NCBI GenBank assembly: GCA_026874595.1
Contig: CM049314.1
Location: 9,230,729 to 9,294,728 of the forward strand
DNA from: Sipunculus nudus
Taxonomy: Eukaryota; Annelida; Sipuncula; Golfingiida; Sipunculidae
DNA: 64,000 bases
Reading direction: 5' to 3'
Position 1 is the first letter of the stretch; every line of letters starts with the position of its first letter. This document shows, in pieces, positions 50,201-63,400 of the stretch. The notes under the pieces were generated by a model, which was given only the letters and a program-made list of their open reading frames with translations, searched no databases and was not told the DNA's origin. A program made the translations under genes and the position numbers.

Positions 50201-51278
50201 CATTTGATATCTTGGCCGTATTATCTAAAATATCCTTGATTTAATTGTCCGAGGTGGAAACGATCAGAGTGACTCATTATCTAGAATCAATTACTATTGC
50301 ACCATGAACACACCAGGGGCAACCACTCACACACGCAGAATAAAACAATATACTGACATCAAATGACGTACAGTTTACTGACCGGATCAGCATATACAAG
50401 GCCAAAATACATATGCGAAAATGTTTGTTAAATGAAAGGTTATACATAAAGCGTATGGATCTCAACAAATATAGCCACTAATAAATAAAGAAGATGCAAA
50501 CAATATCCAACTGTAATTATACATAACAACTTAGGCTTTAATGTAGAATACACTGGTAGGTGGTGTATGCAGTATAATATACGGTTCACTTTTTCTAACT
50601 TTGGGAAGGTGTAGCAATGTCACACCTCTAACACTTATACCGTATATGGAAATAATTGCACTTAAGCATTGGTTCAAAGTCGACCAAATACTTATACCCT
50701 GTTTTTGATTAATACATGAAATAATTTCAGTGGTCCTCATTTAGCGCCACTCCGCGCATCACAGTGCTGAATGCTAGTGGTGAATTTCTAGCTTAAGTAA
50801 CCTCGCGACCCCTGCATTAAAATATATTCTAAACAATAATATTTTATTGGATGCCCTGTGAGATGTTCTAAATACTTTAATTCGTATCTGAAAAAAAAAA
50901 TCTTGTATTTTTTTGTCTGAATTTTACATTTATTCACAATGAATCCCCCCCCCCCAATCATTTTCATTTGAACAGAGTCACATAATGAGTTAGGTCTTAC
51001 AAGAGACGGTTGTTTTGTTTATCATATAATTATTCCAATCTCATAAAGTTGGTTACTGCACTGCTAGCAAGATGGCAGTAACATATGAACAGTCAGGCCT
51101 GGATGACTGGTATATCTGTGATACTGTATGTACAGTAGTATCAATGACCTGGTCATGAAAACCGTCATGAGAAATAATGTCTTCACGTTTGATCTGAAAT
51201 ATATCATTAACCATCACACAGTCTGTAACCGTGGCATTGTGTGAAAGAGGCACTGCAACTAGATAGAGTGTGTCCTAT

Positions 51279-51284
51279 TTTATT
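51279..51284 (-). terminator. Poly(A) signal AATAAA of the myosin gene
   Basis: The minus strand reads AATAAAATAGG here, about 50 bases after the TGA of the candidate last exon. This spacing is normal for a 3' terminal exon and supports ending the gene here. Confidence 0.5.
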
Positions 51285-51334
51285 TCTTTGCGGGGTTAGG
51301 TTCCATTTTGTGTTTGAGGAGGGTTCCATCGGGC

Positions 51335-51457
51335 TCACGCCGGCGTCTCTTTACCGAACTTCCCATGCCGACCGATGGTGGCAGCGGATATGACCAGAGC
51401 GTTGCGTTTCCTTGGTAACGTTGCCTTCTTGTCCTTGCCCATGCGCGCAAATAGATT
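51335..51457 (-). CDS. MYO7A: Candidate last exon of the myosin gene
   Basis: After CTTTTATAG the phase-0 frame dictated by the SH3 exon reads [20 protein letters not shown], then [16 protein letters not shown] and TGA. It is basic and unlike the myosin VII linker that normally leads to the second MyTH4-FERM. AATAAA lies about 50 bases on. A different frame stays open to 51295 but would need another splice phase. An internal donor (TTCG|GTAAAG) could instead splice onward. Confidence 0.5.
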   Translation of the reverse strand, partial: NLFARMGKDKKATLPRKRNALVISAATIGRHGKFGKETPA

Positions 51458-54400
51458 CTATAAAAGATTAAATACATTAAATACATGACAAGATATTAGG
51501 ATTTTAAAATAAAAATTATTCCCTCAAATGACGCAAACAAAAGTATCATAAGAAAACTTTCGATTAAAGTAAATAAAATTAACAATCTCTCGTCAGCTAA
51601 CAGGTATGACAGTTTTTATTTAAATAACAAAATATTAAGGAATACAGCTGCCTGGTACGTTTCACGAAACTGTCACTCTGCTCAGATAAAAATGAATATT
51701 ACATTTTACAATTAATAAATACTTTCGAAAGGAAAGCTTAACTGTCGATCCATTTTTCTGTTTGGGGCTGTTTGATCAGTCATCGGCTCAAGTACCGGAC
51801 ACGATTTGTAAGCTTTCCACAATGTATAGACATCTTGTTGCCATGGTGACGAAAGTCTCGAGACCAACATTCAATAGTGATGGTAGTAGAATTTTTCATA
51901 ACAAAAATATTCAACGTTTATCACATTGTGGCAACAATGGTGTAATTGTCTTAACAGCAGCCAAACAGGCTACACAGCCAGGTTTTGGATTTACTTTTGA
52001 ACACCACTCACGTTGATAGTGACAGATTTTCCTCTCTACGAAAACGAGTCGAGTGATCTACGCTAAACTTTCCCCTCCAACGATCGAGAGCCAAAAGATA
52101 CGGATTTAACAGTTTGTCTGCTCGGCGGTAGTAGATAAATAACATGCATTAAGCATCGAATTCTCCACGCTGAAGGGTGTAAAAGCGTCCTACTCTCTAT
52201 CTTACTCACCAGGAAGTCGTCGTGAGGTCGTTTGACGGCTGGCAGGATGTAGACATTCTCCACAGGGAACGGTCCCCGCTGTCCAGTCCTCTCACATACC
52301 CCACATAACCAATCCTCTCGGTTAGCCACGGTAGGCGGGACAGAGTCGTTTGTTATAAGGATCAGGTCACCTAACCGAAAGGAGAATGGTTTCGCGCCTT
52401 TGGCTGTAAAGAAAATTGAAAGCACACCGAATGTTAATTGAAATGTCAATTTTCTACCATTTCTTCTGAAAGGCTCTGAAATACAAATAACATATTTCAA
52501 TAATTTGAAATCAATAATTTGAAAGACCGAGAATTAAGTATTCGAATCTCTCTGATTAATTCAAATTTATGACATTTAAATGTCCTGTGGTATTTTATTT
52601 TTTTTAAGTATAAGACATATTTAAAGATATATTCATCAGTGTGAATTTACATTACAAACCATTTAATTCAGACGAGGCTATGCCACATGAACATGTGGTC
52701 AAGTAAGCTCAACATTATCCTAGGATAATCCGAGCTTAAATAATAACATCATTCCTTGGATGATTCGAACAGATGAATATTTGTTATGTGGCATAAACAT
52801 CTACACACATGATTTTCAAGCTGAACGCCAGATGGCGCTACACATCAGGATAACCGTTACCTTCATATGCGTAGTCCTGCAGACCCACAGCGTACTTTGA
52901 TATTCGTCGGAGTCCGTCCAGGAACGTCATAACCAGGTTAGACACGGTCTCAGAATTTGGTGAAATGAACGTGAAGTCGTCTCCCTTGACGGTCACAAGA
53001 CTAAAGCTCTGGCCCCTCGCCTTGTCAGTTCTACAGCAAATATATTATAGGACAAAACCAAAGTAGATACTGACCATCTTGGTACAAAGAGGGCTGCCCC
53101 GCTGGTTCCTAACCTAGGTGGTGCATTTCAGCTGCCTTGCAGTCACATTAATTTCATTTTACGGAACGTGATACATACATGAACATGTGCATCATGCAAT
53201 ATAAAATCAATTACTTCTTTTGGAAAACTGACTGAATATATGTGTGCGGGAAAGTTTATTTGATAAGCGAAATTCAGAACGGTTTAGCTTTTGTGTGTAG
53301 GAAGAATTGTTAATACTGACTGCACTGAAAGATATACCAACGATTATGCTAAACAATGGTGCATGAATTACATTGATATTTTAGTTACAAAGGATTCGAG
53401 AATCAGACATGTGGCACACAATTAATTTGCATTTCTGTCAATTAGACTAAGATGAAATCTTGCAAAATATCAGGACACATTGAGTGTATTTTTTTCTTGA
53501 GAAAAATTAAATTCCTGAAACATTTTTGAGTGTGTGCTCTCAAGTGCTGTACCTGCTGCTGAACGCCTCCACGATGTCATGGAAGTCCAACCGGACGCAG
53601 ACTTTGTATGGTTCATCCATGATGAGTATTCCATTATTGCTGACCCCGACCACCACGTCATTTCGCGGGAGCGACGGTCCGGAAATCCGGAAAGCCTCAA
53701 ACAATCCGGAAAACTGAAGAGACCACAGCAAGGGGGCCTGGCTGATGAATTCTTCCTTGACCGTGCTGGAGGGTTTGGTTCCGGACGAGAACTGCTCACC
53801 GTACGCTGTCATGACCAGCTGTGTCCAGTGGTCTCGGCTCTTCGTGTCTTTTAGCCTGCGCTCTGGGAGGTAGTGATGTAGGTTTTGTTGGATTTTACCC
53901 GGGACCACTCCGGGCCCATGCTCAATGTAGAACCGCTGTGCGACTAGCTTAGCCATGAGAGATTCCTGAGGGAACGAAATGAAAAATTCTTTTGTTTTAC
54001 GAGATCCTCATGTTCTACAAATGTTCAGGTTGTTCCGATATTTTAAAGATGGCATATCTCGTATATTACCTTATTGTTTCATTTCTAGGGATTTCGATTC
54101 CATGTCTATATAACTTTGGATAGAACTACATATTTGCCTACATATTTACGAAGCACAATTAAATTTTGGCACTCTGAATGCAATTACATTTGCACTGTGG
54201 GATCCTACATACATGCACCAAATACCCATACAAAGGAATTAAAAATATCATCGGTGTAAATCTTTGATTGGTCAAATCTCCATACTTTGTTTGACATACA
54301 GGATCGAGTTTATTTTCAAACCCTCCACTATATAAACAGGAAAACCTTTAACCAATGACGTATCTCGAATTGGGGTCTTTCCTAGCAGCGCATTATATAA

Positions 54401-57400
54401 ACCTGTAATATCAAACATCAATGGTGTTCCTTAAGATTCCCTGGAACATCAAAATACGGTACTGTTCAAGTATAATGGGTGTGGAATTCCGAGTTCACCT
54501 ACATTTCTCAAAATATTCATATAAACATGTAAGGATACTCTCGACGTGTGGAGTTGTTGGTTTATCTAAGTCATGTTATAAAAATTTCAGCGACTCTTAT
54601 TAAACACTTGGCCCCGCCCAAGCCTGACCGTGTTCATGTTGTTTCGAATTCACCCGCTGTGTGGCAGCACCTCCTGTATCTATGCTGACAGTATTGATAC
54701 TAAATACTAACAAGTAGCCAATGAGCCATGACGCTCAGCTAATTTTGACTGGGTGCTCATATTTTTTATTTACTCTATATATTGTCTGTGAGAATAGCCT
54801 ATGGCTAAAGTTACAGTGTTGAAAAAATGGACAGAAAATAAAAATTTCAGGATTCATAGGAGACCTGCCCAGGACCCCAAGAGGTTTTACAATAGAGGGT
54901 TCCAAGGAAAATTGATACAATTTGTACCCTGTCTGTCTTGGTGCTCAAAATCATGTTTCTGATCCATAGCTAGCAGAATATAGGTCACCATGATCCAATT
55001 TCAGGTTTCTAAGGAGAATTGCCAAGGATTTTCCTGAATGTCATGTTAGAAGAGTCAAGGACTAATGGATACAATTTGTGAGTTGTCTGTCTGGGTGCGC
55101 AAAACCATTTTTCAGCCCATAGGTCATACAATATAGGCCATCATGACCTAATTTCAGGTTTCCGAGGACACTTGAATAGGACCTCCCTGGTTTTAATGTG
55201 AAAAGATAATAGGCCTAATGGATACAATTTGAGCCCTGTCTGACTGTCTGGGTGCTTATATGACATCTTTTCTGATAGGTTGCAAAATATGGGTCATGGT
55301 GATCTAATTTCAGTTTTCCAAGGACACTGGCCAAGGACGTCTCAGAATGTTACATTAGAAGATTCTAGGCCTAACAGATACAATGTGTGCCCTGACTGTC
55401 TGGATGCTCAAAATCATGTTTTCGGCGTGTAGGTCACAAATTATAGGTCACCGTGACCTAATTTCAGGTTTCAACAGACATTTGCCAAGGACATCTCAGA
55501 ATGTTACATTAGAAGATTCTAAGCTTAACAAACACAATGGGTGCCCTGCCTGAATTTTTTGGTGCTCAAAATCATGTTTTCGGCGTGTAGGTCACAAAGT
55601 GTAGGTCATTTTTGACCTAATTTCAGGTTTCAAAGGAGATTTGCCTAGAAACTCCCAGGATATTGAGTAAGAAGATTCTAGGCCTCACATACACGATTTT
55701 CCCCATCTGACATTCAGGGTGCTCGAAATCATGTTTTTGGCCTGTAGTACACAAAATATAGGTCACCATGACCTTATTTTAGTTTTCCAAAGATAATTGC
55801 CTAGGACCTCCCTAAATGTCACGGTGGAGATTCTAGGCCTTATCGATTCAATTTGTGCCCCGTCTGACTGTCTGATGCTAAAAAACCTTGTTTTCGGCCT
55901 GAAGGTCATAAAATATAGGTCACTATGACTTAATTTCCTGTTTCGAAGGAATTTTGCCTAAACTCCAAGGATATTGTGTTAGAAGATTATAGGCCCCACA
56001 GATACGATTTGTCCCCATCTGACATTCAAGTGCTCATATGACATCTTTTCACTATAGGTCACAGAATATAAGTCACAGTGACCTAGTTTCAGGTTTCAAA
56101 GGACATTTGCCAAGGATCTCCCAAAATATCAGGAAAGAGGTTTTTAGGCCTAATGGATACAATTTGAGTCTGGTCTGACTGTCTGGGTGCTCGAAATCCT
56201 GTTTTCGGCCTGTAGGTCACAAAATATAGGTCACCATGACCTAATTTCGGGTTTCAAAGGAGATATGCCCAGGACCTCCCTGGATGACCAGTTTGAAGTT
56301 TCTACGTCTAATGGTTACGATTTGTGCCCTGTTAACGGACGGACGGCCGGACAGCCGGACAACTGGACGGACGCCGGACAAAGGGTGATCGCTATAGCTC
56401 AGATGACTTACAGTCAGCTGAGTTAAAAACTCCTATAGTTTCCTGATATTAACATTACACAATAAAGATGGCTGTAAAATAAAATTTATCTACCTGCTTG
56501 ACCTTGTACTCCTCTGACCTGATGCCCCTCGTGACCTGTTTATAGATGAGATCAGTGGCGACCTCGTCAAAGGAAGGGTCATGCCATGGCGTGAACATCT
56601 CTTTTCGGAAGAACAACCGCCAGGGGGCATCCTCTTCACGCATGCCCTTTGCCCTCACCACCTGCTCACACTCTGAGATTGCGTCCATCACGTGATCAAT
56701 ACCGCTACCCAGTGACGAAACCTGATAAATGACCGAGAAATATGGTAAATAACTCCTAAAGGAACTATTAAATAATGTATACATTTATCGTCTTTAAGGT
56801 ATTTTCAGGGTATGCTAGTACCATATGCTGCCATTTCAAAAAGAAAGTTTACCATTTTTTTTTCACAAAATAATACTATTGAATAATTCTTGGTGAATAA
56901 GAAGAAATGTCTATTTTTTTGTTTGTGATGTAGCAGTTATGGCTTTCTCTTTCAAGCTAATTAGCTCTATTTGCACAGGAATCCTAATATCTGCAAAGGA
57001 AGACGACCAGTTATAAAATAAACGACACTTGTTATATCAAGATTATATGAAGGGTCCGGGAGGAAAAAGCCAACTCTATATGAAACTTAAATAACAGGTG
57101 GTATCATACTCTATGCAAGATCAATAGTTTATGAAGGTCCCTTTTAAGGCACCACCTTTAACCTTGCCACCTTGTGTGTACACCTTTTTCAAAATACATT
57201 GGTAGTGTAAAGCTTTTAGATCGACTCTATTGATACTAACCTTGTCAAATATGCTAATATACACCGAGAAGCCGAACTGGTCCTTCAGGCCGACTTTTGC
57301 AGCCAGTTTTGAAACCATCTCGGCCGACGTTGTGGCTGAGTCTGCTTCTATCGTTTCAACTCGGCCGTCTGCGAATGTCACTGGCAGCATCACATATTTC

Positions 57401-60400
57401 CGTAACTTTGCAGCCTAAAACAAGAATGAAAGTCTAAACGGTTGGTTCAGAAACCTAAAGCTAGTTTTTCTGTGTAAAAAAAACATGACCATCAATATGG
57501 ATACATAGTAACTGTGGCAATACTCTCACAACCAATCCGTGGCCTGATTCATGGAGTAAATGTTTATAAGTTTATTTAAATTGGTAATAAACAGCCTGTC
57601 ACTATTCCAGCTCCTTGCTTGTTTCCAATGTCGCAGTATGTGACCCTTGACAATTTTTCTTAATGAGAGTAGTTTCTTTCTTTATTTGAAATATTTCAGA
57701 TTCCAGCATTAGTGAAACAAAACAAAAAAAACACTGTCACACATACTAACTAAATATTATGGGAAAATGCAATTTTGGACCTCAACACTTAGAGAAGGGA
57801 AAGTTATCGGAGTTTAACAAACATACCTGGAATTCGAGGAAGTTTGGCGGGTGGTAGCGGACTGCGTTCTGTGCTGTACGTCTCAAGATGCGACGAGTGT
57901 AGGCCGCGTAATCCCAGTAATCCTTCGGCGCCTCTTTTAAGAAACACCGCAAGTGACGTGCCAGCTGCGGAATGAGAATTAATCATAATACAGTGACATT
58001 TCTATAACATGAACACTTAAGGCGGGCCTGACGTGTCGTCCGTATGACCTCTCTATTACGGATAACTGTCACTTATGGATAAATAAGGGTTTTTCGAGTG
58101 TCCAACATTTACGTCTTATATTGTACTGGAGAGAGACACTAGAGGTTCAGATAGATAGGAAATCCAGTTAATGGAAAGTCAATGTCAAGCAGACCTATAA
58201 CTAAACAAGGGAACCATGGCCCACGGCGCTCAGCTGTTATATATGATAAAACATAAGATTTGGGAATGAGGCACAAGCTGGTTTTGTGTGGTAATAAATA
58301 TAAGCTTTATTATGAGTTGTTGGTGTTTAGCTTATGTATGATTTTGATAGTATCTAGAGACAAGGAAGAGGATTGATTTCATTTATTTTATTAACAAATG
58401 GAGTGCTATTGTCACACAGATTTTGACTTGGCCATATAACTTATAAGCAGCACATATAATAAAAGAGTTTAACTATTTATTAAAATTTAATAACAAATAT
58501 TGTGCCAATATAATTTTTATTTAAAAAAATATTAAGAAAATCATATGATTTTTAAAATAAAATATAATGGAAATGATTATTAAAATAATATTATAGAATA
58601 TATTCATGAATGCATTTATGAATACATTTTGAAAGTATCTGCACTGGTATTCAAATACTTTCATTTTTACCTGAATTGCCATTCTTTTATTCAATAAAAT
58701 TTTTTAATGCAGTACATATTCATATTCGTATTCAAATACATTTGCAAAGCATTCGCACCATGTCTATTATTTATTCAGTTTTAGCCAAACAACGATGTTG
58801 AGAATCCAGAATATACAAAATTCACAAATTTAAATAATGATCATAAGTACCTGGTTTTATGGCTTTTATTTATATTAAAAAATTAAATGTAATATATTCA
58901 CTTGGACTACTTTCACATCAATCTACACACTAGACACAGTAGGAATCTAGATTAATATTATCAACTGCATCTTTGTCTATCATTAATTTCCTTCATATGA
59001 TCCCTAATGATTAGTAATGAATAATTTATTTTTTTTATCATTAAAATTGAACTGAAAAAAACATAGGTGACTGCATGGTGTTATTTGAAATAACACTGAC
59101 ATTAACATTCTATCCATCCATACAAGATTCTTACATCATCAGTAACTGCAAGTTAATTTTCTGTTACTCATCAACTAACAAATTCCTTTCTAGTAATTTT
59201 CTTTAATTTGTTATAAAAATCCAATATAAATTTATTAATTTATTGTTTATTGTTATGTTGTTTTTCATAACAACGATTAGATGAGTTGGATTGGACACCT
59301 TGATCAACTGTGGCTGGGCATTAGCTGCCTGGCTGCCCCAGTGTATGTCTCGCCTCAAGCGTGCATAATTTAATGAAAGGTTAACATACAGGTGACTGAA
59401 GAATGGCCAGCTAGCCTGGGTCTGACATAGTCTCATAAAAACATTAATAAAAGCTACAATATTTTGCCAATTTCTTTCAGCTTTCTAAACTACAAAGATG
59501 AAATCTTTATGTGTGCATGATATGAAAATTATATCAAAAGTGCTCTCAGGGAACAAACGTGCCATGGTCAAAGTTGGGCAAAATTTAAGGTACTAATTTT
59601 ATATTTATACTAATAACTTATAAAATTTGAAAAATTCAGAACTAATTTTGGGTATTCAATTGAATCTTGATTAAATAATGTTACATCGCTGACAAAAAAT
59701 CTCTAGCTTCAGCAATCCTCTTGTTAAGGGAGTAAATATATTTCTTGATTTTTTACAAAGTGCATTATGTTTGGGCCCACAACTTAAAACAGTTACGCAA
59801 TACTGACATCATTTCTGGCATGTGCATAGCGAATGTATAGAAAAATATGTATATTATATATGATCACAGTCAGATCAGTGGTTTTGATATTGGGCAGTCT
59901 TACAGTGTAACAATGGGTTTTTAATGGAAAATGAAGTTTTTCATTAACATTTCGAAGGAAAGTCCTAGTGATCAAATTCTTGGTATGGTAGGGGATTTTG
60001 GAGACATCTAACTGTATGCCTTAGAGCATAACTTAGAGCTGAAGTTTGGGAGCTGAGCTCTAGCTAACAGCATAACACTAGCTTCATGTAAACAATATGT
60101 GACATGGTGCTTGAAAACTTGAATAAAATCAACAGTTTTTGATCAACTGGTTTCAAATTTTTGGTGTTATCAGTTGAAATGCAAATAAAAGCATGCTTTG
60201 AAAATTAAATCCATAGCAGTTACAGGGAAAAAACGTGCCATGGTCAAACTTGGGCAAAATTTAAGGTACCAATTTTATATTTTTGCCAATATTTAAAAAA
60301 GTTTAACAGCTTTTGATCTAATTTTTGGTATACAATTAAATTTTGATTAATTAAAGTTGTATTACTGAGAAAAAGTCCCTACCTTTTACACTTTTGGTCT

Positions 60401-63400
60401 TAAGTGACCAAATATTTTTCCTGATTTTTTTACAAAGTTCATTATGTTTGGGCCTATAACTTTTTTAAATTAAATAATACTGACTTAATTTCTGGTATGT
60501 ACATAGGAACTATATAGAGGAATATTTATGGTAAATATGAAGAAAACCAGATGAGTGGTTTTGATATTAGGCAGTCCTGAAGTGTGAAAATAGATTTCTA
60601 ATAAGAAATTGAGGTTTTTCCTTAATATCCTGAAGGAATGAAGTCCTATTGGCAAAATTTTCGGCATGGTAGGAGATTTTGGGGACATCTAACTGTATGC
60701 CGAATTTCAGATTCGTAGGTCCAATGGTGTCGAAACGTGCCAGTCTTACGGACGGACGGACAGACAGACAGACGGACGGACGACGGACAATGGACCACGA
60801 CTATAGCTCAGATGGCTTAAAGTCAGCTTAGCTAAAAATCACTGGTACAATTTTCTGATGAACAAATTTTGAAATTTGCTGATATGAAATATTTCTTTTT
60901 ATTGCGGCTGAGCCGCGTGATACAAGGTTCATTATCATCCGTTATTTTCCGTTACTTTCTTTACTAAATAGACGAAATTACTGTAATTAAAAAAAAAAGA
61001 ATACCAACATATTATCCAATGTGATTTACGTATAATGGTCTTGGCTGAGGTACTGACCTTGGCTGAGGGGGTGAAGCATCCACCCACCAGTGACATGAGC
61101 ATCCATCCCTTCCCTCTGCTGTCCTCGGAAGGGTTGTTGGTCAGCTGTTTACAGATCTGACAGTAAATCTCGTCCCTGTAAAAAAATAAATAAACAACAC
61201 TGAAACAACTGGTTGCTAGTCAGACCTGACAGTTAATCTCAAACAAATGTTGTTTTTAAAATTTCTATTAAAAATGTTAAATACAAATCATATGAAGCAT
61301 AAATATACCAAGCGATGGGTTTAATATAAAACAAGAAAATTATTAAATATCATTACTGAGCACTGTAAACGAATTTAAGACAATGCTTGAAAACTGAAAC
61401 TTTTTTTTCTATACCTTTGCTTTGGACGACAAACTATACTGAAATGTACCCCCCCCCCCCACACACACACATTTACATGAAAAAATGTAAAATAAAATCG
61501 CACACTGAAAGATTTATATGAATATTCATCTGAATGTTTATTTTAAAAAATAAACTATAATGAATTAAAATCTCAAAATGCATGATATTCAGCATGTTAT
61601 TTCCCACTCGTTTACCTTTGTGACTAAATGAACTTACCTCAGCTCTCTCCTTAAGATGCCGTGTCCCACTATGAAGTGTAATACGTCGAGATCGTATGTA
61701 GGAATCTTGTCTATGATATTTGTACCGGAAGGATCTTCACTGGATGATCCCCGGCCTTCTCGACTTGACTTCTCAGACTTATCAGAGCTGGAGGATTTCC
61801 GTATTAAATTTTTTACTGAAACCTTTTTCTGCATTTTAAAGGGCTCCATTTGCTTTTCCTGTAAAAATCCGGAAAACCCTTATTCAAAGGTGAAGAAGCA
61901 GCCATATTGAGATTTAATAATTTTTTTAATACACAATAGAATCCAGCAATACTGGATTTTCAAAACACACACGAGAAATTGAAGCATTTACTGATTATGA
62001 GATGGGTTCTGACTTCGAGATGACGCTTAGCTACATAAATGTTTTTTGTGAAATTAGTCTAGTATTGCCTTTAAAGAAATGTATGACAGTGTGTAAACCG
62101 TAAGTAAAACTGATAATGTAGCTGACAAAATAACTGAATTATAAACTACGTTTTCGCTAAAGAAATGGTTCCATGGCTTACAGGGTTATTTGTATTTCCA
62201 ATTAAAACGGTAAAGCATGGGGCAATGATATTTGAAAAGACAGGAACTGAATTTTTTCACTTTCGCTTTATTTTTAGGAATTAAAACAACTCGATACACT
62301 ATTGGTTTAACAGGTTTAACTGCTAGATGTTTATTTGCATTCTTACAGGTGTTACAGAATGTCAATAAATGAATGTCACGTGATATGACGCCACGTCACA
62401 GATACTCACGTCATCGACAGCACCCTGGCTTCCGCTGCTACCCTTCCGGCGGGAGTTCCGAGCGTACTTCTCCAGCGTTCGATAAATTTTGGTCATGACT
62501 GGCACTTTTTCCTGTACAAAGGAAAAGCAGAAACACATAGAAAACTTTTACAACCCACTGAAGGCATTGACTAAATGAAACAAGAATCATAGATTTCTTT
62601 GAAAGGAATATTACTGAATTGTTACTTTGTTATTTTCACATTTACCACATGTCGGAAGTGATTTTCAACCAATGGGTTCTTCAGTCAATTAAAATCACTG
62701 TCTGTCAAATTTTTCCTTGTCTACATGTTGCTTGACTACTGCAGACGATAGAGTAGCCACAGTATATATAGCATTTGTATTTGGACATTACGAAGACGTT
62801 TACGTACTCTGTGAGTTGCAGCATCTTTTGGAGTACTGATGTCGCCCATGAACCGCTGGATGGCCATCCAAAGAGCGACAGAGGCCTGAAAACGAGACCA
62901 GATTCATATTATGTAATCAGGTGGCCAGGAGATTGTAATCACGCTATCTGACATGTCAAGATAAATGTTTATCTTGAAGTAAGAAATGGTTATATATTTA
63001 ACTATAAGCTTATATGACTGATGTTTTATTTTTGGCATTTTACACAGTCAATTATAAATGCCACACCCCCGGGACTGTAACCGAATACCAATAAGGAACG
63101 ACCTAGTTATGTCAGATCTATGGTAAAAACGTCGTGGAAACTGATCCTTTTTTTCGCCACTAACGCATAGATTTTTTTTTCAAGACTTCCACGTTTGAAA
63201 TAAGCAAGTTTAATTTTGCCCCTGAACGATTTTCGTACATTAATATTTTGAAAATTCCTGATACATTGTGTATAATACACACAAAAAAAAACTTTCACTT
63301 TAATTTAACTTAAAGAATCTCAAAGGTATATACAACTTACGTACATCAACCACAGGTGACTCCTGAAAGCAGCTTATTTTGTTATTGTCTTAAACAATTT

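Larger units (their letters stand above)
45991..51278. other. Intergenic downstream of the myosin gene
   Basis: Contains (TA)n at 47031-47058 running into (GA)n at 47058-47088, (TA)n at 47164-47220 and a C run near 50946. At about 46470-46600 are several TCGTGGA/TCGTGGG words (minus strand CCACGAATTC, CCACGATAT) like a short dispersed repeat I know from bivalve DNA. I searched this span for a second MyTH4-FERM module and found none. Confidence 0.45.

Noticed and set aside
53534-53854. 106-codon plus-strand frame
   Set aside because: It is the antisense of the FERM exon of the myosin gene, which has clear protein similarity on the minus strand.
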